A DNA stretch of 64,000 nucleotides from CAVVJA01 sp963801715 (GCA_963801715.1 CAWDGB010000002.1:248001-312000); one strand, 5' to 3'; shown: positions 53,026-62,731, numbered from the stretch's first letter. The notes: a model not told the origin generated them from the sequence alone. Numbers and translations are program-made.

Positions 53026-54861
53026 CTAGCGGCCGGCCGCCTTATCGAGTTTTGCGTTCAGGGTCAGCGCCGAGTCGATCAGCGCCAAATGCGTGAACGC
53101 TTGCGGGAAGTTACCTAGTTGCTCGCCGGTGTCGCCGATCTCTTCGGAAAACAGCCCGAGATGGTTGGCGTAGGTCAGCATCTTCTCGAAGGTCAGTCGG
53201 GCGTCTTCCAGGCGTCCGGCGCCGGCCAACGCGTCGACGTACATGAAAGTGCACAACGAGAAGGTGCCCTCCGAGCCGCGCAGACCGTCGGGTGAGGCAC
53301 TCGGGTTGTAGCGGTAGACGAGGCTGTCGGATACCAGCTCGGTGTCCATGGCGCGAAGCGTGGACAGCCACATGGGGTCTTGCGGTGCGATGAACCCGAC
53401 GCGCGCCATGCGCAATAGCGAGGAGTCCAGCACCGTGTCGTCGTATTGCTGCACGAATGCGCCCCGGTCGGCGTTCCAGCCGCGTTGCATCACCTGGTCG
53501 TAAAGGGCGTCTCGCTGGCTGATCCAGCGGTCCAACGGCGCCGGACGACCATGCTCGGTGGCGAGCCGGATCCCGCGATCAAACGCCACCCAGGACATCA
53601 CCCGGCCATACGTGAAGTCTTTCGGACCACCGCGGGTCTCCCAGATGCCGGCCTCCGGCTGATCCCAGTTGTCGGCCAGCCAGCCGAGAAGATCGCTGAT
53701 CGCTGCCCAGCCCGCGTGGCCGGCCTGCAAGCCGCGGCGATCCCCGAAATAGACACTGTCCATCGCTTCACCGAAGATGTCCAACTGCAACTGCTCGGCC
53801 GCGCCATTACCGATCCGCACCGGGTACGAACCGCGATAACCCTCCCAGTGCTCGAGGATCTCCTCGGTCAGATCAGCGGACCCGTCAATGCGATACATCA
53901 GGTTCAGCGGCGTTTTCGCACCACGCCGCTCCTGCACCCGGGCCAGCATCCACTGCGCAAACGCCCTGGCCTCATCGGTGAACCCCATACCCATCAGGGC
54001 GTAGATCGAGAACGACGCATCCCGGACCCAGGTGAACCGGTAGTCCCAGTTACGCTCCCCGCCGACCTGCTCAGGCAGCCCCGCCGTCGGCGCCGCGACC
54101 AGCGCACCGGTGGGCGCATAGGTCATCAACTTCAACGTGACCGCCGAGCGCTGCAGCGCCTCCCGCCACCGGCCGGTATAGGTCGACTGAGCCAGCCACG
54201 ACTTCCAGAACCGCTCCGTCTCCTCATGCAGCCTTTGCGCCTCCGCGACCCGAAACACCCGCGGCGGCTCGTCACTGCCCGTATCCAACACCAGCCCACG
54301 CAGCTGACCGGCCTCCAGGGCCAGCTCCGCATGCACATCACCGCCCTCGGTGCTCGTCACCTGACCCAGCCGAGCGTCATCCGGCTCGTGCACAATATGC
54401 AGCGTCATCGAAAAATCAGCAGACTTGAAGACCACACCACTGTCAGTCAGATGCAGCTCATGCCGCTGACGCCCATAGTCGAACCTCGGCGCTATGTCGA
54501 TCTCGAACGTCATCCGGCCCCGCACACACCGCACCAGCCGCACCAGGCGGTGCCGATCCGTGGCCACGTCACCGCTCACCGGCATGAAATCCACGACCTC
54601 GCCGATCCCCTCCGGCGTCAGAAACCGGGTGATCAGAATGGCCGTATCCGGCAGATACATCTGCTGCGAGCTGAACGCATCGACGCTGGGCCGTATCCGG
54701 TACCGGCCGCCAAGCCGGTGATCGAGCAGCGCACCGAACACGCTGGGCGAGTCGAAACGAGGAGCGCAGAACCAGTCGATCGAACCGTCCGTCGTCACCA
54801 GCGCAGCGGTCTGCAGGTCGCCGATCAGACCATGATCAGCAATAAGCGGATAGTCGTCCAT
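53026..54861 (-). CDS. glycoside hydrolase family 15 protein (trehalase/glucoamylase-like)
   Basis: A 611-residue cytoplasmic GH15 enzyme. The N-terminal beta domain begins YPLIADHGLIGDLQTAALVTTDGSIDWFCAPRFDSPSVFG, a common opening of actinobacterial trehalases. The alpha/alpha barrel contains NWDYRFTWVRDASFSIYAL near residue 275, the general-acid candidate in AGIWETRGG near 410, and the base candidate in GLFSEEIGDTGEQLGNFPQAFTHLALI near 580. Mycobacterial trehalases share this layout, so trehalose hydrolysis is the likeliest role, with glucoamylase activity as the alternative. ATG 54861. Confidence 0.9.
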   Translation of the reverse strand: MDDYPLIADHGLIGDLQTAALVTTDGSIDWFCAPRFDSPSVFGALLDHRLGGRYRIRPSVDAFSSQQMYLPDTAILITRFLTPEGIGEVVDFMPVSGDVATDRHRLVRLVRCVRGRMTFEIDIAPRFDYGRQRHELHLTDSGVVFKSADFSMTLHIVHEPDDARLGQVTSTEGGDVHAELALEAGQLRGLVLDTGSDEPPRVFRVAEAQRLHEETERFWKSWLAQSTYTGRWREALQRSAVTLKLMTYAPTGALVAAPTAGLPEQVGGERNWDYRFTWVRDASFSIYALMGMGFTDEARAFAQWMLARVQERRGAKTPLNLMYRIDGSADLTEEILEHWEGYRGSYPVRIGNGAAEQLQLDIFGEAMDSVYFGDRRGLQAGHAGWAAISDLLGWLADNWDQPEAGIWETRGGPKDFTYGRVMSWVAFDRGIRLATEHGRPAPLDRWISQRDALYDQVMQRGWNADRGAFVQQYDDTVLDSSLLRMARVGFIAPQDPMWLSTLRAMDTELVSDSLVYRYNPSASPDGLRGSEGTFSLCTFMYVDALAGAGRLEDARLTFEKMLTYANHLGLFSEEIGDTGEQLGNFPQAFTHLALIDSALTLNAKLDKAAGR

Positions 54862-54954
54862 GTGTGATCCTTGCGGTGTGAGGTCGCGCCGGTCGATTCG
54901 GGCCGACGAAGTCGAAGGCTATCGCCAACAGTGCCGGAGCCGGGGCAGGCAACA

Positions 54955-56712
54955 TCACCCCGGTTGGATGACCTCTGCCAGCCCCGACGGTGCAGCTAAA
55001 GCGAGATACCCCGGGAGCGAGGTGTCCCCGGAAGCGACAAGACGTCCGTCGACGAGACGGTAGCTGCGATCGACGAGATCGAGCCCTTCATCGCGGTGGG
55101 TCAGCATCAGGACGGCGCGGTCTGAGGCTGTGTCCAGAAGGTCGGCCACCAACGCCATTGCGGTCGGCCGATCCAGACCCTCAGTCGGTTCGTCGAGCAC
55201 GAGTATCGGCTGATCGGCGAGCAATGCCCGAGCCAATGCGATCCGGCGGCGCTCGCCTCCCGAAATCAGGGCCCCGCCCTCGCCCAAAGGCGTCGCGAGC
55301 CCAGCCGGGAGCGCCGCGTACCACTGACCGAGCCGCACGCGATAAAGCGCGTCGACCAGCTCCTTATCGGATGCCTCGGGCTTCGCGAGCCGGAGATTTT
55401 CCCGCAGATCCGACGCGAATATGTGCGCGTCGCCAGCGACGCAACCGATGACGCGCCGAACATCGTCGGCGGCAAGGTCGAGCACATCGATGCCGTTGAG
55501 CAGCACCGTGCCCCGATCCTCGGGATCGAGGAACCGGAGCAACAGAGCGGCCAGTGTCGACTTTCCGGCGCCGGACATGCCGGTGATTGCGACGTGTTGA
55601 CCGGGTCGCAGGCTGAGATCGAGGTCGTCAAGAACGCGAGCCTCGCGAGCCGTCCACCGAGCCGAGGCCTGACGCAGCTCGATCGTGTACGGGCCTGCGG
55701 GCACGGGCAACGGGCTGTCCGGCTCGGTCACCGCGGGCGTCTCGTCGAGCAATCCGAACAGTCGTCGAGCAGCGCTGCGCACCCTCGTCACAAGCACAGC
55801 CGCCTGCGGCAACGGCACGAGTGCCTCGAACGCGGCGAGCGGCAGGAGCACGATGACGGCCACCATGACACCGGCCAACCGGCCGTCGTGCACGGCGGAC
55901 GGCGCGACCACCGCTGATCCCCACACCGACGCGCCTGCGGCAAGCATCGCCACGCCGGTGCCTACGCCGGTGGCCCAGGCCGCCCGGCGGGCCATTCGCG
56001 TCAGCTCCGCGTCCAGCCGATCGATCTCCGCAAGCTTCTGTTCGGTCGCGCCCACCGCAATCAGATCCGGCGCTCCGCGTAGTACATCGACGACCGCGGC
56101 CGATAGCGCGGCCCGGACCGGTGCGAGGCTGACCGTGGCTCGTTGCAGCGCCGCCGCGGCCATCAGCGGGGCCACGATCCCAGCGACGACGAAGCCCGCG
56201 GCTAGCACCGCTCCGGCGGACGGAAGAATCGCCACCGCCAAGGCAACGCAACCTGCGGACACCAGCGCGGCGACAGCGCCGGGTTCGAGTACCCGCAGAT
56301 CGAACTCCTGAACCGCGTCGACGTCGGACACCAATCCGGCGAGGATCTGGCCGCGGTGCCGCCGGCCGAGACGAGACGGCGTCAACGGGATAAGCCGTTC
56401 GTAGACCTTGGTGCGGAATTCGGCCACGACGCGAAAGGCCGCGTCATGCGAGATGAGCCGGCCGACGTATCGGAAAACCGGGCGCGCGATGCCGAAGAAA
56501 CGCACTCCGGCTATCGCGATCCACAGGGTGATCACCGGCGGCATCTGCGAGGCCCGAGCGATGAGCCAAGCAGCGGTGGCGGTCAAGCCAACGCCAGCAC
56601 CGAGTGCCGCCGCGCTGGCCAGAATGCCAAGGCCCAGCCGTCCGGACACGGGACGACTGGCTTCGATGAGCCTGGCGATAGGCCGGTCGACACGATCGGA
56701 CTCGGTGATCAT
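54955..56712 (-). CDS. cydC: thiol/heme ABC exporter subunit CydC
   Basis: A 585-residue ABC half-transporter: six membrane helices in the first ~320 residues, then a nucleotide-binding domain with Walker A GMSGAGKST near 380, signature ISGGERRRIALARALL near 485 (ISGGE in place of LSGGQ), and Walker B ILVLDEPTEGLD. With CydD it exports cysteine/glutathione or handles heme so that cytochrome bd can mature. ATG 56712 overlaps the cydD stop by 4 bp. Order D then C is standard. The bd oxidase genes cydA and cydB, usually directly upstream, are not intact here. Confidence 0.92.
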   Translation of the reverse strand: MITESDRVDRPIARLIEASRPVSGRLGLGILASAAALGAGVGLTATAAWLIARASQMPPVITLWIAIAGVRFFGIARPVFRYVGRLISHDAAFRVVAEFRTKVYERLIPLTPSRLGRRHRGQILAGLVSDVDAVQEFDLRVLEPGAVAALVSAGCVALAVAILPSAGAVLAAGFVVAGIVAPLMAAAALQRATVSLAPVRAALSAAVVDVLRGAPDLIAVGATEQKLAEIDRLDAELTRMARRAAWATGVGTGVAMLAAGASVWGSAVVAPSAVHDGRLAGVMVAVIVLLPLAAFEALVPLPQAAVLVTRVRSAARRLFGLLDETPAVTEPDSPLPVPAGPYTIELRQASARWTAREARVLDDLDLSLRPGQHVAITGMSGAGKSTLAALLLRFLDPEDRGTVLLNGIDVLDLAADDVRRVIGCVAGDAHIFASDLRENLRLAKPEASDKELVDALYRVRLGQWYAALPAGLATPLGEGGALISGGERRRIALARALLADQPILVLDEPTEGLDRPTAMALVADLLDTASDRAVLMLTHRDEGLDLVDRSYRLVDGRLVASGDTSLPGYLALAAPSGLAEVIQPG

Positions 56713-58388
56713 GTCGAGGCCGTCGCAAGCGGTGAGCCCAGCCGGACGATGCGATCGCAGTCCGCCAGCAGGGCTGGTCGGTGAGCCACCGCAATGACCG
56801 TACGACTGCGGGCGAGTCGTCGTATGGCGTCAGCCACGGCGGCCTCGTTAGTCGCATCGAGATGCGCCGTCGGCTCGTCGAGCAGCACCAGCGGGGCATC
56901 CCGCAGGAACGCGCGGGCGAGCGCGATCCGCTGCCGCTGCCCGGCTGACAGGCCAAAGCCGTTCTCGCCGACGATCGTGGCCGGTCCGTCCGGGAGATCG
57001 TTCACGAACTCGGTGGCATTCGCTCGGTGCAGTGCCCGGGCGACCGCCTCCGGCTCCGCGTCCGGCCGAGCCAGCAAGACATTGTCGGCGATGCTCGCCG
57101 GAGCGAGCCAGGGTTCTTGCGGCACCCAGGCCAGCTGTGATCGCCACGTATCCGGATCGACATCGTCGAGGTCGATCTGTCCCTCAGGCCCGTCGAGGAT
57201 GACGCGGCCCGTGGTCGGCGCCACGAACCGGAGCAGCACCCACAGCAGAGTGGTCTTTCCGCAGCCGCTCGGGCCGGCGACACCCACGTATTCTCCGGGG
57301 TGCACCACGAGGTCGGCGCACTCGAGCGCCGGGCGCTCGCGGTCGTATTGCACGCCCAACCCTTCGATGCTCAGCGTGGTGCCAGCCGCATCGACGACGC
57401 TCGTGGCCCCTGAGCGTGGTGTGGCTGTCGGAGTAGCCGACTCGATCACAGCAAAGATCGACTCGGCCGCAGCGACGCCGGCCGCGCTGGCATGGAACTG
57501 CGCGGCGACCTGCCGCAGTGGCGCATATGCCTCGGGCGCAAGAATCAACACGACCAGGCCAGTGCGGAGATCGATCGCCCCGTGCAGCAGCCGCAGGCCG
57601 ATCGACACGGCGACAACGGCTACCGAGATCGTGGCGATGAACTCGAGCGCGGCGGAGGAGAGGAACGTGAGTCGCAGGGTTCTCATGGTCGCTCGCCGAT
57701 GCTCATCAGCCCGCCGGCGAATCGCTTCGATCTGACCCTTTGCTCGACCGAACAGCAGCAGGGTGGGCAGGCCTTGGACGACGTCGAGGAAGTGCCCGCC
57801 AAGGACGGCCAACGTTCGCCATTGACGGCGCGTCGCCTGTGCGGTGCCCCGCCCGATCAGCCCGCCGAACAATGGGATGAGCGACAGGGTGGCGAGAATT
57901 ATCACGCCGGCCAGAGCATCCTGGCTCAGCACAACGACGACAACGGCGGCCGGCAGGAAGGCAGCCGTAATGAGCGCCGGCAGGTACTGCGCAAAGTAGT
58001 CGTCGATCGCATCCGCGCCATAGGTTGCCAGCGTGGCCAGCTCACCCACCTGTTGGCGAGCCAACCACGAAGGACCGAGCCTGATGGTGTGCCTGAGCAA
58101 CTCCCGTCGCAGCTGGGACTTGACGTCGGCTGCCGCGCGGTGGGCCGCGACCTGCCCGGCCCAGGCCAGCAACGCGCGGCCGAGGACGGCGAGACCAAGG
58201 ACGATCAGCGGACCCCGCATGTCAACGAGCCCCGCTCGATCCTGGAAGGCCAGTACGACTAACTCGCTGATGGCGAAGGCAGCGACGATGACCAGCAAGC
58301 CCGAAGTCACCGCGACCAACGAGGAGATAGCCAGATATCGTCGGCTCGCTGCGGCATGGCGCAGCAACCGCGGATCGAGGGCCTTCAT
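56709..58388 (-). CDS. cydD: thiol/heme ABC exporter subunit CydD
   Basis: The 559-residue partner of CydC. Six membrane helices occupy residues ~15-300, with DYFAQYLPALITAAFLPAAVV as the characteristic CydD membrane segment. The ATPase domain has Walker A GPSGCGKTT near 370, a Q-loop near WVPQEPWLAP, signature LSAGQRQRIALARAF near 470, and Walker B VLLDEPTAHLD. Its start overlaps a 60-residue upstream ORF by 4 bp (ATGA), indicating translational coupling to whatever precedes it. Confidence 0.93.
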   Translation of the reverse strand: MKALDPRLLRHAAASRRYLAISSLVAVTSGLLVIVAAFAISELVVLAFQDRAGLVDMRGPLIVLGLAVLGRALLAWAGQVAAHRAAADVKSQLRRELLRHTIRLGPSWLARQQVGELATLATYGADAIDDYFAQYLPALITAAFLPAAVVVVVLSQDALAGVIILATLSLIPLFGGLIGRGTAQATRRQWRTLAVLGGHFLDVVQGLPTLLLFGRAKGQIEAIRRRADEHRRATMRTLRLTFLSSAALEFIATISVAVVAVSIGLRLLHGAIDLRTGLVVLILAPEAYAPLRQVAAQFHASAAGVAAAESIFAVIESATPTATPRSGATSVVDAAGTTLSIEGLGVQYDRERPALECADLVVHPGEYVGVAGPSGCGKTTLLWVLLRFVAPTTGRVILDGPEGQIDLDDVDPDTWRSQLAWVPQEPWLAPASIADNVLLARPDAEPEAVARALHRANATEFVNDLPDGPATIVGENGFGLSAGQRQRIALARAFLRDAPLVLLDEPTAHLDATNEAAVADAIRRLARSRTVIAVAHRPALLADCDRIVRLGSPLATAST

Positions 58389-58567
58389 AGCGGTGCAGCC
58401 GGGATGGCATCAGCCCCGGTTGCCGCCGCAGACGTGTCCCAAACTGTCCAGTAAGGGAAGACGTCGCTATTGGTGTTAGCTGCTAGATCGATCGAACCAG
58501 GTACGAACTCGAGGCGATTTGTCAAAGTCATCGCAAACTGGATACGAGCAAGGTCCAGCCGGCTCAT
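58385..58567 (-). CDS. 60-residue ORF with CydA-like N-terminus, coupled to cydD
   Basis: The ORF begins MSRLDLARIQFAMTL, which is the start of cytochrome bd subunit I (CydA), continues with FVPGSIDLA where CydA has FVPxxIGL, and then departs into unrelated sequence (NTNSDVFPYWTVWDTS). It has a very strong ribosome site (GGGAGGAGC) and ends in an ATGA overlap with cydD. It lacks the heme ligands and membrane helices, so it is not an oxidase subunit. The best reading is an in-frame remnant of a lost cydAB pair, kept as a leader for cydD; a genuine small subunit cannot be ruled out. Confidence 0.55.
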   Translation of the reverse strand: MSRLDLARIQFAMTLTNRLEFVPGSIDLAANTNSDVFPYWTVWDTSAAATGADAIPAAPL

Positions 58568-58902
58568 CTGATGCTCCTCCCAGAGCCATACGCGCGTCGA
58601 GTTCCAGCAGTTTCCGCCGAGCGTGCCTCACGGCATCGGTCGCCAGGATCACTCGCAACGGATGGTAGATGAGCCGCGAGCGAGCGGTCGCGCAGTCCGG
58701 TACCGAGCTGACGGGATCTTTACAAGTGCTCCCGGGGTCAGTGCGGAGGCGTGCTCATCCACCCGGGATGACGCGCGCCCGCATTTCTCAGTGCAGGGTG
58801 CATTGGGATCGGCAAGAAGCTGCTGAGAGACTCGTTAGCCGGGACGTGCTCGAGGAGCACCAGAGTCCTGAATGAGCGCTCGTGGCCGACGGTCAGCACT
58901 AG
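58568..58902. other. 335-bp region without a recognisable gene
   Basis: This stretch lies between the CydA-like mini-ORF and the GMC oxidoreductase remnant. Short frames occur on both strands (for example a minus-strand stretch with HERSFRTLVLLEHVPANES at about 58800-58890) but none has a start signal or a family match. Given the remnants on both sides it is probably degraded coding DNA plus the promoter for the cyd operon. Confidence 0.5.
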
Positions 58903-59213
58903 GAGGTCATCGTCATCGGCTCCGGCGCAGGCGGGGCACACTCGCCCATAGACTCGCGCCCACGGCAGGCGGGTCCTCCTCCTCGGCTGGGGTGACTATC
59001 TCCCCGCGAGCGAGCCAACTGGGACTCGACCAAGGTATTCGTCAACCGCAGGTACCGCTGTCCTTGGACCAGAACAACAACGTGGCGGGCGTCGAGCGGC
59101 TGATGCGCAAATTGGAAGGAATGCTCGGCGATTTGGGAATGCACAAACTCCGGTTGATCGACCCACAGCAAAGCCCACGATCTGGACAACCTCGTCGTGG
59201 ACGCCGGATACAT
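58903..59213 (+). pseudogene. GMC oxidoreductase remnant (N- and C-terminal pieces)
   Basis: Reading across three frames recovers pieces of one glucose-methanol-choline-type flavoprotein in the right order. They are EVIVIGSGAGG (FAD-binding motif), GTLAHRLAPT, NWDSTKVFVNRRYR, then NNNVAGVERLMRKLEGML and GMHKLRL, and finally SKAHDLDNLVVDAGYI, the C-terminal active-site region. The family normally spans ~500 residues; here it is packed into ~310 bp, so most of the middle is deleted and several frameshifts remain. No function is expected. Confidence 0.65.
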
Positions 59214-59220
59214 ATCTCGT

Positions 59221-59380
59221 TCGCACGGCAGGATGCGGTCGAGGCCGCCTGGCGCGTTGTGGATACGATTCTCGGTGACGTGGTTCCGGGTACTCAAGTA
59301 CCCGCGCGGGAGCGGGGGTACTTAAGGAAGCCGACGGGCTCCTGCCCGCCGGTGACACCTGGTACGACCCGGCCGGCTGA
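59221..59380 (+). pseudogene. glucose-6-phosphate dehydrogenase C-terminal remnant
   Basis: The end of Zwf can be read in two frames: RQDAVEAAWRVVDTILGDVVP, then after a frame change LKEADGLLPAGDTWYDPAG and a stop at 59380. These are the final ~55 residues of actinobacterial glucose-6-phosphate dehydrogenase. The dehydrogenase and NADP-binding parts are missing. It abuts the GMC remnant without a gap, so both were fused by the same deletion or by successive losses. Confidence 0.65.
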
Positions 59381-59552
59381 TGACGGACCTGACCACATAG
59401 CACAATGACGTTTCTCGGCGCCGTTTGCCAACCAAGTACAGGAGGGCCCTGCTGGCAGTCAATAAATCGCACCTCGACGTACTACGTTCGGTATTGCTCG
59501 GATCGATGAATTGACGCTGTCAGTTAGCCTGCATCACACATTCCGGACGAGA

Positions 59553-59693
59553 TTAGCCGGCGCGCGGGGAAGAAAGTTCGGCGTAAGCGAAATAAGCACC
59601 AATTCGGATCAGCCTATTTAGGGGAAGCTCTTCGAGCGGCCGCGAGCTAGGGTCGGTATCGGGCTCCAGGATCCAGCTACGCACATCGAGCAT
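59553..59693 (-). CDS. possible 46-residue peptide
   Basis: The short frame begins MLDVRSWILEPDTDPSSRPLEELPLNRLIRIGAY, with GAGG 8 nt before the ATG. It lies in the ~450-bp gap 5' of the MalT-like regulator and is divergent from it. Composition is plausible for a real small protein, but nothing else supports it. The remainder of the gap (59381-59552 and 59694-59836) shows no gene. Confidence 0.3.
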   Translation of the reverse strand: MLDVRSWILEPDTDPSSRPLEELPLNRLIRIGAYFAYAELSSPRAG

Positions 59694-59836
59694 TAGGCGA
59701 CCTCGCTTCCCGACGCCACGGCGAATGCCGTGGACTGCACTGGGCAGCACGCCGCAGCGTGCATCGGTCCGGCAGCGGGCTCGACATAGCCGGACCGCAG
59801 CGGTGCGGCCGTCACACATTGGGGGGGCCAAACCAG

Positions 59837-62545
59837 ATGCCCACGATCTCCGGTTCCGAGTCGCTGGTGGCCGACAATGTGCGAGAGGGCAAATCCGGGT
59901 CCGGCGACCCGGTTCTCACATCGACCTTCGAGCCACCCCAGCTGCCGAGTAGACCGATCATCAGAGCCCGGCTACAGGATCGCCTGACCTGCGGCGTGCG
60001 GGAGAAGTCGCTGGTGCTCGTGAGCGCTCCGGCCGGTGCCGGGAAGACCGTGCTGGCCGCGTCCTGGGCCGAGGCTCATAACCTTTCTTGGCCGGTCGCG
60101 TGGCTTACGGTCCATGACGCCTGCGAACGCTCCGAGGTGTTCTGGTCCTATGTCGCGGAGACGATCGTTCGGTCAGGAGTCAACCTTCGGCATGCGAACC
60201 GACCGCCGCTCGGCGAGGTGGTTCCGAACTCCTTTTTCATACGCCTAGCGGCCGACCTCCTCGACCATCCCCTCCCGGTGGTGCTCGTCCTGGACGGGGC
60301 GGACCGATTGGTGAGTCGAGATGTCACAGCTGGATTGGACTTCCTGCTCCGTCATGCCCATCCCCAGTTCCGGTTGGTTATGTGCGGACGTGCGGACCCG
60401 CAACTTCCGCTGCATAAGTACCGAGTAACCGACTCGATGACGGAGATCAGGCAGGACGTGCTGGCCTTCACCGTCGCTGAAGCCCACTCACTTTTGTCAA
60501 GTCTCGGGGCGAAGGCATCCCGGGATGTTGTCGCTTCGCTCACCGAGCAGACCGAAGGTTGGGCGGCTGGACTGCGGCTGGCCGCAGCATCCCTGAAGCA
60601 GGGAGCGGACCCGAAGACGCTTGTCGAATCGTTGGCGAGAGACGACGGGAGTGTTGCGGAGTTCTTGTTCGCCGAGGTCCTAGACGCACAGCCTCCGCGC
60701 GTGCGCGATTTTCTGCTACGGACCAGCGTCGCCCCGCAACTGCTGCCCGATCTGGTCGACCGACTGACCGATCGCGGCGACGGGCGACGGACGCTGGCGA
60801 CACTTGTCCGCTCCAACGCCTTCGTAGAGCGCCCACCAGACTTCGGTGGCGCCTACCGCGTGCATCCACTGTTTCGCGAGCTGCTGAAGGCCCAGCTGAC
60901 CTATGAATCACCAGAGGACGTCCCGGAGTTGCATCGTCGATGTGCGCAATGGTTTGCGACCGCCGGCCAGTATGTCCCGGCCGTCGAACACGCTGTGGCG
61001 AGCGGTGACTGGCGGTACGCGACCTCTCTGCTCATCGGCGGGCTCGCTGTCGGTTCGCTACTCGCGCACGACAACAGCCCCTACGCGTCGTTCCTCGATT
61101 CGATGCCGGCTGATCTGCCCGGACCGCATGCGGCGGTATTACGGACAGCCTGGCTGTTCCGCGGCGGACAGTCCGTTCGTGCGGGGGACATCGAACACGT
61201 GAACCGCCTCGTGGAGCAGGAGGGGGTTGCGGACACCGTCGCCTTGCGGCTGTCGGCCGCGGTTGTGCTAACCGCGGTCGCCGCAGTCGGGCCGGACCAC
61301 GCCAGGGCGACGCGGATTGCCGACCATGCGCTCGAGTTGCTAAGCCAATCACCCTGGCAGCAGCAAGCGACCGGAACAGCGCTGTCAGCCATCGTGCTGG
61401 CTGCCCGGGCAACCGCATTGCTGGTGGACGAGGGCGGTAATGAGGCAGCGGAGGCACTGAAGGCAGCCGTCGCAGCCGCTGACGCTGCCGGTTGTGGTCG
61501 CCTGAAGCGACAGTGCCTTGGTGACCTCGCCGTCGTCGAGGCACTCCGGGGGCGCCTGCGGCGGGCCAATGAGCTAGCCCAGGCCGCTGAAGGATTGGCC
61601 GACGATTGCGGGTTGTCCCGTGAGCGACGGCCGGCCGCCGCGTCCCTCGCCCTGGCCTGGGTGAGCTGTGAGGAGTTCCGCCATACGGAGGCTCGGCGTT
61701 GGGAGGCTCGGGCCCATGCGAGCGTCGCCGATTACGAAGCGCTATTCGTGTATCCGTTACTCGCGGTGCTTCAGGCTCGGATTCACAGATCACGTCGCGA
61801 CCTCGAGTTGGTGGAGAACGCGATTGGACAGCTCGTTGCCAATGTCGACTCGCCGTCCTGGGTGCGCGAGCGGGAGCTGTTAGAAGTCGCGGCCCTTCAC
61901 CTCGCGAAAGGACGACCCGATCAGGCCATCGCGGTCATTGACTCGCTACCGGATCCGCATTCTCCGCGAGCCGAAGTCGTTCGGAGTCGCGCCACCGTTC
62001 TCGGTGGCGCGTCACAGTCCGGGCCACGGGACGTCGTGGGGGACCCAGAGGCACCGTTGGACGCGGTGGTAGAAGCCTGGATCGATAGGGCGTACAGGCA
62101 CCTTGAGCGCGGTGAGGTGACGCTCGCCGTGGCCGCCGTGCAGCAAGCGTTGCAGCTCGCCGAGCCAGAGCGAATGCGACGACCGTTTATGGATTCGACG
62201 ACGCAGCTTCGACGGCTGCTGCGCGCGAATGCCACGCTGAGTGCGTCGGCCAGCTGGCTCCGCCCCGCCGCGTCGAAGGTAGTAAAGCTACGTCCCGCGT
62301 CCGCCGGCGATGACGGATCGACGGGCGCGCCGTCCGCCAACCTCGTCGCCACTGAGCCGCTCAGTGAGCGAGAGATCGAAGTGCTGCGCCTCATGTCCGA
62401 ACTGTTGTCGACCGAGGAGATCGGGGCAGCGATGTTCGTCTCGGTCAACACCGTGCGAACTCATGTCCGGAGCATCCTGCGGAAGCTGGCGGTCAGCCGA
62501 CGCAACGAGGCCGTACGCCGAGCGCGGGAGCTCGCGATCGTCTGA
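59837..62545 (+). CDS. MalT-like LuxR-family ATP-dependent regulator
   Basis: A 902-residue STAND-type activator. Walker A SAPAGAGKTVLA lies near residue 62, Walker B VVLVLDGADRL near 150, winged-helix and TPR-like segments from ~330 to 800, and the C-terminal LuxR HTH (LSEREIEVLRLMSELLSTEEIGAAMFVSVNTVRTHV) in the last 65 residues. This is the MalT/LAL-type layout responding to a small ligand and ATP. ATG 59837 follows a G-rich stretch. It is followed 186 bp later by two tiny proteins with a palindrome between, so local activation is likely. Confidence 0.92.
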   Translation: MPTISGSESLVADNVREGKSGSGDPVLTSTFEPPQLPSRPIIRARLQDRLTCGVREKSLVLVSAPAGAGKTVLAASWAEAHNLSWPVAWLTVHDACERSEVFWSYVAETIVRSGVNLRHANRPPLGEVVPNSFFIRLAADLLDHPLPVVLVLDGADRLVSRDVTAGLDFLLRHAHPQFRLVMCGRADPQLPLHKYRVTDSMTEIRQDVLAFTVAEAHSLLSSLGAKASRDVVASLTEQTEGWAAGLRLAAASLKQGADPKTLVESLARDDGSVAEFLFAEVLDAQPPRVRDFLLRTSVAPQLLPDLVDRLTDRGDGRRTLATLVRSNAFVERPPDFGGAYRVHPLFRELLKAQLTYESPEDVPELHRRCAQWFATAGQYVPAVEHAVASGDWRYATSLLIGGLAVGSLLAHDNSPYASFLDSMPADLPGPHAAVLRTAWLFRGGQSVRAGDIEHVNRLVEQEGVADTVALRLSAAVVLTAVAAVGPDHARATRIADHALELLSQSPWQQQATGTALSAIVLAARATALLVDEGGNEAAEALKAAVAAADAAGCGRLKRQCLGDLAVVEALRGRLRRANELAQAAEGLADDCGLSRERRPAAASLALAWVSCEEFRHTEARRWEARAHASVADYEALFVYPLLAVLQARIHRSRRDLELVENAIGQLVANVDSPSWVRERELLEVAALHLAKGRPDQAIAVIDSLPDPHSPRAEVVRSRATVLGGASQSGPRDVVGDPEAPLDAVVEAWIDRAYRHLERGEVTLAVAAVQQALQLAEPERMRRPFMDSTTQLRRLLRANATLSASASWLRPAASKVVKLRPASAGDDGSTGAPSANLVATEPLSEREIEVLRLMSELLSTEEIGAAMFVSVNTVRTHVRSILRKLAVSRRNEAVRRARELAIV

Positions 62546-62678
62546 GGACAGACGCTGAGGACGGATGAGCATCCCAAGAGGGTGCTCCCGGACCGTGCGT
62601 GCGAGGAGACGATGGGACCTTCCCGAAGGACACTCGGTCATCCATAGCGGCTGAAGACATCGACACCTTGCCGGTGAA

Positions 62679-62699
62679 CACTTAGGTGAACAGTAAGTG
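62679..62699. promoter_or_regulatory. palindrome upstream of the tiny-protein pair
   Basis: CACTTA and TAAGTG are separated by 9 bp, 33 bp before the ATG at 62732. Placement in a promoter directly behind a LuxR-type activator makes it a candidate binding site for that regulator. Confidence 0.35.
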
Positions 62700-62731
62700 G
62701 ATCCAGGGTTAACCGAGTTCAGGGAGGACCT

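Noticed and set aside
53446..54867. 473-residue plus-strand ORF opposite the GH15 gene
   Set aside because: Long only because GC-rich antisense frames lack stops; no motif, while the minus strand has a complete GH15 enzyme.
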